Assembly (NCBI GenBank): GCA_963969365.1
Contig: OZ017750.1
Coordinates: forward strand, 992,001-1,056,000
Source of the DNA: Asterochloris sp. CNOR1
Taxonomy: Eukaryota > Chlorophyta > Trebouxiophyceae > Trebouxiales > Trebouxiaceae
Direction of reading: 5' to 3'
DNA length: 64,000 bases
Both the position numbers and the translations under genes were made by a program. The notes below the pieces were generated by a model. That model did not search any database, was not told the origin of the DNA, and saw only the letters and a program-made list of their open reading frames with translations. Shown in pieces: positions 56,748-64,000 of the stretch. Within the stretch, counting starts at the first letter, position 1. The number at the start of each line of letters is the position of its first letter.

Positions 56748-57444
56748 CTACAGCTTGTGTGTTGTGTGCTGTCTCCACGTTACTGCCTGCTGTCCCTTCG
56801 ATTGAACGCAATGCATCTGGTGCTCCAACAGGGGCCTGCTGCCAACTTCCATAAGCTCAATGACCTTTGTGGCTGAGGCGGGCGTGCACACGTTTGATCT
56901 ACAGCTGTCCCGAGCTGGCAGAAGCTTTGGGCATGCAGGGCAGTGTGTTCTTGTTCGCTGCTCACCAGGGCAGAGCTCAGAGGCCACATGGCCAGTCACA
57001 CGGCTCTCTAGAGACCGTCACACAGCTTTACAGGCCAGGACAATGGCTGTCATCCTGTCCAAAACGCGTCAGCTGTGTGCCCATGGATGAGCTGGTTCCC
57101 AGGAGTGGCCAGAGTGCTGCCAAACGCTCTATGGGGCCAGAATATACTCAGGAACGGAAGGCAGGACATGAATGTAGCCGTGAAGCTGCTCAATGTACAC
57201 TGCTGCAGCAACCCTGCTGTGCCTCCTAGTTACTCACTACACAGACCCCAGGCTTCCAGGCTTCATGTGATCTCTGGGTCCCCAGTGGCACAGTCATGGA
57301 TTCTAAGAGAGCAGGAGGGAGTACTTGAGCAGATTTGAGGGTGTTGGCAGTCTTTACTGTTTTTGTTTTCTTGCGGGTCTCCTAGCCTTCTAGGGCTTGC
57401 AGAAGTTTAGCAGCTTGACACGTTACTGCTTGCAGCTGATTTGC
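56748..57444. other. Intergenic region LTV1 to FTSH4
   Basis: About 700 bases between tandem genes. It should hold the LTV1 3' UTR and the FTSH4 promoter and leader. Short frames occur, including one starting MAVILSKTRQLCAHG near 57042 that looks faintly like a targeting peptide, but none is joined to the protease by a clear splice. Confidence 0.35.
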
Positions 57445-60400
57445 ATGGCAGGCATCAGGCAGGGTGGTGGATTCTCCCAGCAGGTGCGCATTTGCCATTG
57501 TCGATTACCGCAGAACTGCATGTCATCATTCCTTCTGCTGGCTCCATTGTCTTCATTGCCCACATGCAGTTGCTTGCCAGCCTTGCCAAGCACTGGCTAG
57601 AGAGCACAGCAGGCACTGCCAGGCAGCAGGGTGGACAGCACCTGGGGAAGGCCCATGCAGCACAGCGACGGGGCTTCAACTTCCTGCGCCAGGAGGTTCC
57701 CAGCGATCCACATGGCCAGGTGTGCATGCTGCTCAAGGCCTCATACCACATGGCCTCATCCGATCACCCCAAACTGACGACCTCCACGCTGTGCTGCAGG
57801 CGCAGCACCTGCGGGACCTGAATGCCAGGGGCGATGCAGAGGGGGTGATCCTTCTGTTTGAGGGTGGGCGGGTGCAGTCCACTGAGGCCTCCCTTGGCGA
57901 GTATGTCAAGGCCCTGGTCAAGGCAGACCGCCTGGACAACACCATGCTGGCCAGGACGCTGCAGGTGGGACGTGTCAGCAGTGCGTGCTGCATGCAGCTG
58001 CCGAGGCTGAGGCGTGTCACTGCGTTGTGGTCGGGCCACAGTGCCACAGGCTCGTTGTGGCCCACAAGAGTGGCACTGCCTGCTGAGGCAGTTTGCGGGG
58101 TCAGCAGCACAAGGGACTGCATGGCCTGGGAGCCCGCCATCTGCCTGTATCTGGTTTCCTTCCTGCAGAGAGGGGCGCAACCCAGCCAGGCTGGCAGCAG
58201 CTATGGCCCAGGCGCCTACCAAAGCTTTGCGTCAGCGCCAGCAGAGGCCATGGGGGCGCAGCAGGGCGATCCCCGCATGTTTGCAGGTGAGATGGAGTGC
58301 AGCTGCATGTGACAGGCACGGGCCGCGGCTTTGGGAGAGAGCAGGGTGAACTGAGCCTTTGACCTTGCAGTGCATTGCTGCCCAGCATCTCTGTGGCAGC
58401 GCACAAGGAGCAGTCAGTGGTGGCACCCTACTCATGCTGGTAAAGCGCTATCCTGACGCTCACTGGTACTTGCCCCGCAGGGGCCGGGGCCCCGCAGGTC
58501 GCAGGCGCTGCAGCAGCTGCCACAGATCTTGGCAGCGCCAAGAACCCGCTGTACATGATGCATGCGGAGCCCACCTTCAAGACGCAGCTGTGGCGGACCT
58601 TCAGGAGCCTGGCTTTGACATTTCTGATAATCTCAGGTCAGCCATGTCCGTCGGGCACATGGTGTTGTCCCCGCTGAATTGTGCCACCTCTTTCATTGCC
58701 CATCATGTGGCGCACTGTTCTTTGGCAGCCATAGAGCGTGTGTGTGTGTCAAGCACCGCATAGAATGGGCGTGCAAACTCAGCTCAGACAGCACAGTGCC
58801 ACTGTTAAGCTCTGAGGCTGTCTGGTGATGCAGGTATTGGCGCCCTGCTGGACGATCGTGGGGTGGGCAAAGGCATCCTCATGCACAACCCAGACATGAA
58901 GCCCCAGCTGGAGTCCAAAACAAAGTTTGACGACGTGAAGGGCGTTGATGAGGCAAAGGTGTGCCTTGGCAGCGCTGCACCATCTGTCTCAGTGCTCTGC
59001 AGGACTTGTGCTTGCTGATGATTTGCCAGCTGTACCTGCTATCGCATTTCCTTCAGAGCCTATGCCACTGCTGCTTCGCATCCAACAGGCATTGCCAGCA
59101 GCAAGGCAGCAGGTGCAGGGTTGCCAGAGCCACGCATCGCAGGCAGCATGGGTGCTGTTGTGGCCTGCTGCTGCGCGGCAGAGACAGGTGCACCAAGACA
59201 CAGTCGCCACCAGCATGCACTGCCTCTGTGACTCACCCATCAATCATCCCCATCCACCAACCACCGCACCTGTGCAGGGGGAGCTGGAGGAGGTGGTGCA
59301 GTATCTGCGCGACCCTCACAAGTTCACCACCCTGGGAGGCAAGCTGCCCAAGGGCGTCCTGCTGGTGGGCCCCCCCGGGACAGGGAAGACCATGCTGGCG
59401 CGAGCCATTGCAGGTGCGCCACAGCTTCTGACAAGGTGCCAGCAGCAGGCCGGGCCTACTTGTCTCATGTAATGCTCCCGGGAGTGCACACCGCTGCTCA
59501 GCAGGCCAGTGGCTGCAACACTGCATCAGCATGATTGTGGGCTGCTCCTGCTGCCTTAGTTCCCATGCAGCCCTGTCTCCTTCTGTGCGGTGTGTCGTGA
59601 GCTGCCCCTGGCAACAGCCTGTTGAGCACCACGCCAGCAGCTGTGTTGTCCCACCCAAAAGCCTGCCCTGTCCCTGTCTGGGCTATTGCCCAGATAAACC
59701 CTGTCTGGGATAGCATCTCAGCTCTCCAAAATGTCCAGCGTGGGAGGCAGGCCTGCCCTGTGCCTGCTGCTCAGGCCACCGCTCTGTGCATGCTGCTCAA
59801 GCTGGCCCTGGAGCTGCAGGCAGGCGGCCCCTTCTTCCAAGCCGCAACTCTGCCCACACTGCCCCAGCCCACCTCCCACTTCCACATGCAGGGGAGGCTG
59901 CTTCAGCCACCCCTCTTGCACCTGTGGGGAGATGGGGCGCCCCTCCTCCAGTCTCAGGCTGTGATGTGGCCATGCTGCTTGCAGGGGAGGCGGGTGTGCC
60001 CTTCTTCTACTGCTCAGGCTCTGAATTTGAGGAGATGTTTGTGGGGGTGGGCGCGCGGCGGGTGCGGGACCTGTTTGCAGCGGCCAAGAAGCATGCGCCC
60101 TGCATCCTGTTCATTGACGAGATCGATGCCATTGGGGGCTCCCGTAACCCCAAGGACCAGCAGTATATGAAAATGACACTCAATCAGCTGCTGGTGGAGC
60201 TGGACGGGTGAGCAGCCTGGCTTGGATGTGTATGTGCTGCATGAGCAGCCCTGGGGGGCCAGAGTCGTGGCTCAAGCTGACTGAGTGGGGGCGTCCTTTT
60301 CGTCCTGTTCGCATATGCGGCAGCTGGTTCAGTGGCCGGTGGATCGGCAGCCTTTGCACCGCTGTGGCTGGGCAGCTTCTACACCACGCCAGTGCTGTGC

Positions 60401-63400
60401 CCGGCAGCTGGTGTGGGGCTGGCTGCGTCTGTGCCGCTGCAAGGGTGAGCGGCACACTGCAGACTCTGCTGCAGCCAGCCGGCAATTGCCATGGCAACTC
60501 CTGACAGCAGCGGCAGAAGGGCTGGCAACAACTCGAGCGGTCCAAAATGCCATCGTAAATGTGTCCCCAGTCATATTTTCCATCTTAGCCCCCTGCGAAA
60601 CCACCCCTGCGGGTCCAAGCCCGGCGAGGGCGTAGTCTGTGACAGCCACCGTCTCCTGAGTCACCTGACTGAGCTGCCGATGGTTTTGCTGCACCTCCCC
60701 AGTGAGTTCAAGCTTCAGCAAGGGCGCAATCTGCGCGGCAGCCACCATACCCAGGTCACCTACCTGCTGCTGAGGCTCACCCTTCACCACCTGAGCCCTG
60801 CACTTCCTGCAGGTTCAAACCCAGCGAGGGTGTGATTTGCATAGCGGCCACAAACTTCCCAGAGTCGCTGGACAAGGCGCTGGTACGTCCGGGGCGCTTT
60901 GACCGCCACGTGGTGGTGCCCAATCCTGACGTCAAGGGGCGCCGCCAGATCTTGGAGTCCCACTTCAGAAACGTGCCCAAGGCAAAGGACGTCGACCTTG
61001 CGGTGAGGAGCGGGCTGCATGAGGGGGCCTGCTCATGCAGGCATCTGGGGCCTTGCAGCGAGCAGCAGGGTGTGTCTAGACAGCCATGTCCCATGCAGGG
61101 TTGTGAAAGACCCTGTCGCCCTCGTCAGGAGGGTTTCTGCTGTCCCTGCCTGGCAGCTTCTGCAGAGCAACTGATCTTTGGGACACCTGCACATCAAAGA
61201 AGGTATCCCTTTCCCGGCCGCATCGTCAGAGGCGGCGCTGCATTGCCTGCATATGTCATCTATGCCTGCCACTGAGCCTTGCGGCCTGATGCGCCAAGTC
61301 AGCCCACCACAGCTCATGGCTGACCCAAGTGATGTCTGACAACTGGGCCCCCTGCCTGCCCCATGCAGACCATCGCGCGTGGCTGCCCGGGTTTCAGCGG
61401 CGCTGACTTGGCCAACCTGGTCAATGTGGCAGCCCTCAAGGCTGCCCGTGACGGCGAAGTCTCTGTGTCCCAGGTGCAGGCACAGCGTATTGTTTCCCAG
61501 ACAGGAGCCACTGTTGCTGCTTTGTGTGTGCTGCAATCGTTCTGCCCATTAGCTATGTCTGACTTCCTGTTGGGCTGCCTGGTGTGTATGTTGTGCACCT
61601 GGGTTTCTGGCAGCAGTGCAAGCCATACTGCTGTCTTTTGTGCTTGCTCAGTTACCTGTCCCGCTGCTGCAGGCTGCCCTTGAATTCGCACGGGATCGCA
61701 TCATGATGGGCGCCGAGCGCAAGTCTGCGGTCATCTCTGAGAACAACAGGCGCCTGACTGCTTACCATGAGGGCGGGCATGCATTGGTAGCCCTACTCAC
61801 CGATGGGGCCCAGCCAGTGCACAAGGCCACCATTGTGCCGCGAGGTGACTGAGGGGGCATGCATATGGGGCTGCAGTTGTTGCTTTGCCCCGCCCTGCCC
61901 TGCTGGCTTCCAAACCCTCTCAGCTCAGCCTTCAACCTCTTTTGAGTATCTGGCTGCTGAGTCTGTTGCTTGCTTTGCTGGGCACGCCAGCAATCATCGC
62001 TCGACCCTGTCAAAGCTGGCCCATTGCAGACAGCTGCTGGTGGCCCTGGCACAAGCCACCTTTGCATTTTTGGGGTCCTAGGCCTGGCCTCCCATGCATC
62101 TTTGAGATCGGCTGACTGCCTGCCTGGGTGGCCTTCTGATGCGTAACATGAGCCAACCAGCAAACCCCTGCAAGCATGTCGGTGGGCCAGGTGCGGCGCA
62201 AGCAGCACATTGACATTGGCTATACACCTTACCACGTTTACACTCTACAACATCCATTTCTATCCTGCAGGCATGTCGCTGGGCATGGTGCAGCAGCTGC
62301 CCAGCCAGGATGATGAGACCAGCGTGTCCCGGCGCCAGCTGCTGGCCAAGCTGGACGTCTGCATGGGGGGCCGAGTGGCAGAGGAGCTCATCTTTGGGGA
62401 GAGCAACGTCACCACAGGTGGGGGGCCTGGTCGCTGGCAGGGCAGCTGGTTTGGTTTCCCTAAACATTAGCTGCTGTGACCTGCTTTCAGGGCAGGTGCT
62501 TTGTCCTGCTGTGAGCCAGCAGCCTGAACATCCGTGGTGGTGATCATTCCGCAGTGGAGTTAGGGGTCAATGGATACAGAAGGGGCGCCCTGAACACTGC
62601 CGCCACTGCAGTACTGCAGCTGCAGGGCGTCATGGCAGGGATGCCACGTGAGAGGTGCTGCAGCTGCAGGCTCCCTCAACAGGATGCTCCAGGATAAGCA
62701 GAGCAGGCCATGTGCACCAGCCTCTGAAGCCTGCTGTGTCCTGAAGTGAAATTTTGCCCAGGATGCCCTGCAGGATTCCCATCCCACCTGCAGCCTCCCA
62801 GCGCTGCTGCCTGCAGCTGCCTGCTGGAGGCCCCCCCAGCTTCGGGGAGCATGAGAGGAGCTTGACTGTGACTGCGGTGCCTGCAGGGGCCTCCTCTGAC
62901 TTGCAGCAGGCCACCCGCCTGGCGCGCGCCATGGTGACCAAGTATGGCATGAGCGAGCTGCTGGGCAATGTGAGCATTGACTACGAGGACCAGGGCAGGA
63001 GCCTGTCCCCCGAGACACGAGCCGCGGTGGAGACGGAGGTGTGCAGCTGCAAGACTGGACGTGGCGGCATGCATTGCCATTTGCCTACAGCTGTGCATGC
63101 TCCATACTCCTCACTGCAGTGGTGCATGCTGCCGACCGCCATCACAGCCTGTGTCAGATTCGGCCCGCCCTGTGAGACATGAGGCATAGCAGAGACATAG
63201 GTTTGTAGTCACTTTCCAAGGACTGCATCAGCAAGCCAAACAGCCCATATGCAGTGTGGTGCATGGCTGTGGCCCATGTGCGACATGTGTCCCCTGAAGC
63301 TGGCTGCCTGCACATCTTCAGGCTCAAGCCCTTGACTGCAGCAGCTGCTTTGCTGCCAGCCAAGCGGCCATGGCTGGGCTCAGCCTGTGTTGCCTCCTGC

Positions 63401-63665
63401 AATCAGGCAGCACTTGGCAATCAGTGCGCTCATGCTGCAGGTGAAGCGGCTTGTGAACAGTGCATATGAGAATGCGCGAAAGGTCCTCAAACAGCATGAC
63501 AGGGACCTGCACAAGTTGGCGGCAGCGCTTCTTGAGCAGGAGACAATGTCTGGCCAGCAAATAAAGGACCTGCTCAGGATATCCTCCAAAGTGGTTGAGG
63601 CCCCAACCGGAGGCTCTGAAATGGTGGCCACCCCCAGTCAGCAACATACAGATCCCAGAGTTTGA
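57445..63665 (+). CDS. FTSH4: Mitochondrial i-AAA protease, FTSH4/YME1 type
   Basis: ATP-dependent zinc metalloprotease of the inner mitochondrial membrane facing the intermembrane space. Exons: 57445-57483, 57570-57719, 57800-57964, 58169-58286, 58481-58636, 58834-58958, 59278-59413, 59985-60207, 60813-61002, 61369-61473, 61673-61844, 62271-62417, 62887-63038 and 63441-63665, in continuous phase, 700 residues. The YME1-type N-domain is seen in [16 protein letters not shown]. One membrane span lies at about 197-214, Walker A GPPGTGKT at 282-289, Walker [12 protein letters not shown] near 337, SRH arginines in RPGRFDRH, and the zinc site HEGGH near 501 (with Gly in place of Ala, normal for this branch). 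[16 protein letters not shown] follows. The start Met at 57445 is the weakest point. Two introns carry exon-start echoes. Confidence 0.94.
59745..60015 (+). repeat. Exon-start echoes before FTSH4 exon 8
   Basis: The acceptor and start of the exon at 59985 (gcag, gggaggcgggtgtgccc, ttcttctactgctcaggctc) are echoed near 59747, 59818 and 59888, about 70 bases apart. Each copy begins with a gcagg core. The 59818 copy keeps ccccttcttcc, and the 59888 copy keeps gcaggggaggc. Confidence 0.65.
60608..60862 (+). repeat. Exon-start echoes before FTSH4 exon 9
   Basis: The exon start at 60813 (gttcaaacccagcgagggtg, then tttgcatagcggccac) has two upstream copies. One is near 60702-60751 (gttcaagcttcagcaagggc, then tgcgcggcagccacc); the other is near 60611-60650 (ggtccaagcccggcgagggc, then tgacagccacc). 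Spacing is about 92 and 107 bases. The three align over about 40 bases. Confidence 0.8.
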
Positions 63666-64000
63666 GTTTGTTTAGCCAGTCTACTCCCTGACCATCAACG
63701 CCTGCTGCTTAGAGTCATTCCAGTGCTCAAGTGTCAACCAACTTCCACCACAGCAGCTTGAATTCATTGTTGAATTCAGATACTATGAATACGCATTGTG
63801 CCACCTGCAAAGTGGGAGCAGCTACAAAACAGGACTTATGAGTCGAGGTGGGGCCTTGCTTGTTGCATAGCAGATGTGAGAAAGGGGGGCGCAGCATGCA
63901 AGCACAAAGTTGTTATACAATGTCAGTGATATGGCCAGATCAATTGGGCTCTGTTCTACAGGTCAGAAAGAGGCCATTGCCAGCTGCAGTGTTGTCAACC
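63666..64000. other. Downstream flank of FTSH4
   Basis: This holds the FTSH4 3' UTR and then unassigned sequence to the window end. I see no gene or RNA here. Confidence 0.35.

Noticed and set aside
57042-57089. Short frame starting MAVILSKTRQLCAHG as a possible FTSH4 transit peptide
   Set aside because: It stops after 15 codons and no splice joins it in phase to the protease; the Met at 57445 joins exon 2 cleanly.
1-64000. Transposons, retroelements, tRNA or rRNA genes
   Set aside because: I saw no reverse transcriptase or transposase motifs, no long terminal repeats and no convincing tRNA fold by eye. A tRNAscan and repeat-library search would settle this.

Overview
The window is nuclear DNA of a green alga (Chlorophyta). 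The gene set suggests Trebouxiophyceae, but I cannot fix the genus. Reasons: nearly every gene is cut by many short introns; thylakoid genes (PGRL1, a Tat-targeted lumenal protein, a DUF3067 protein) sit beside an axonemal gene (PF20/SPAG16); and the chlorophyte poly(A) signal TGTAA follows both ribosomal protein genes. Exon models were built by hand from protein similarity, GT/GC-AG sites and phase continuity. A stated phase agreement means the reading frame was carried across each junction. Layout: RPL27 (+, 321-2012) and RPL31 (-, 2412-3545) converge. PGRL1 (+, 4054-7156) converges on a secreted Asn/Ser-rich protein (-, 7911-9563). A gene-poor 1.3 kb follows, then diphthine-ammonia ligase DPH6 with two RidA-type domains (-, 10861-15951). 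DPH6 is divergent from a DUF3067 gene (+, 16376-16990). A very large Ala/Gln-rich unrecognised gene (-, 17211 to about 30543, perhaps 31050) is divergent from a THI5/NMT1-like substrate-binding protein (+, 31154-33041). Then come PF20/SPAG16 (-, 33257-38469), divergent from nibrin/NBS1 (+, 38726-42244); a second large unrecognised Gln/Ala/Gly-rich gene (+, 42350-49863); a Tat-type thylakoid lumen protein (-, 50259-52198), divergent from LTV1 (+, 52407-56747); and an FTSH4/YME1-type mitochondrial i-AAA protease (+, 57445-63665). Themes: photosynthetic electron transport and lumen (PGRL1, lumenal protein, DUF3067), translation and ribosome assembly (RPL27, RPL31, DPH6, LTV1), DNA repair (NBS1), axoneme (PF20) and mitochondrial proteostasis (FTSH4). 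Genes alternate strand, so most form divergent pairs with about 0.1-0.5 kb between starts and convergent pairs with 0.2-0.8 kb between stops. No operon logic applies. The most unusual signal is in the introns. Many contain two to four decayed tandem copies of the neighbouring exon edge with its splice site, at about 60-105 bp spacing ('exon-edge echoes'). Some echo the exon start, others the exon end plus donor. They occur in at least eight genes and look like a local mechanism of intron growth. GC-AG introns also recur.
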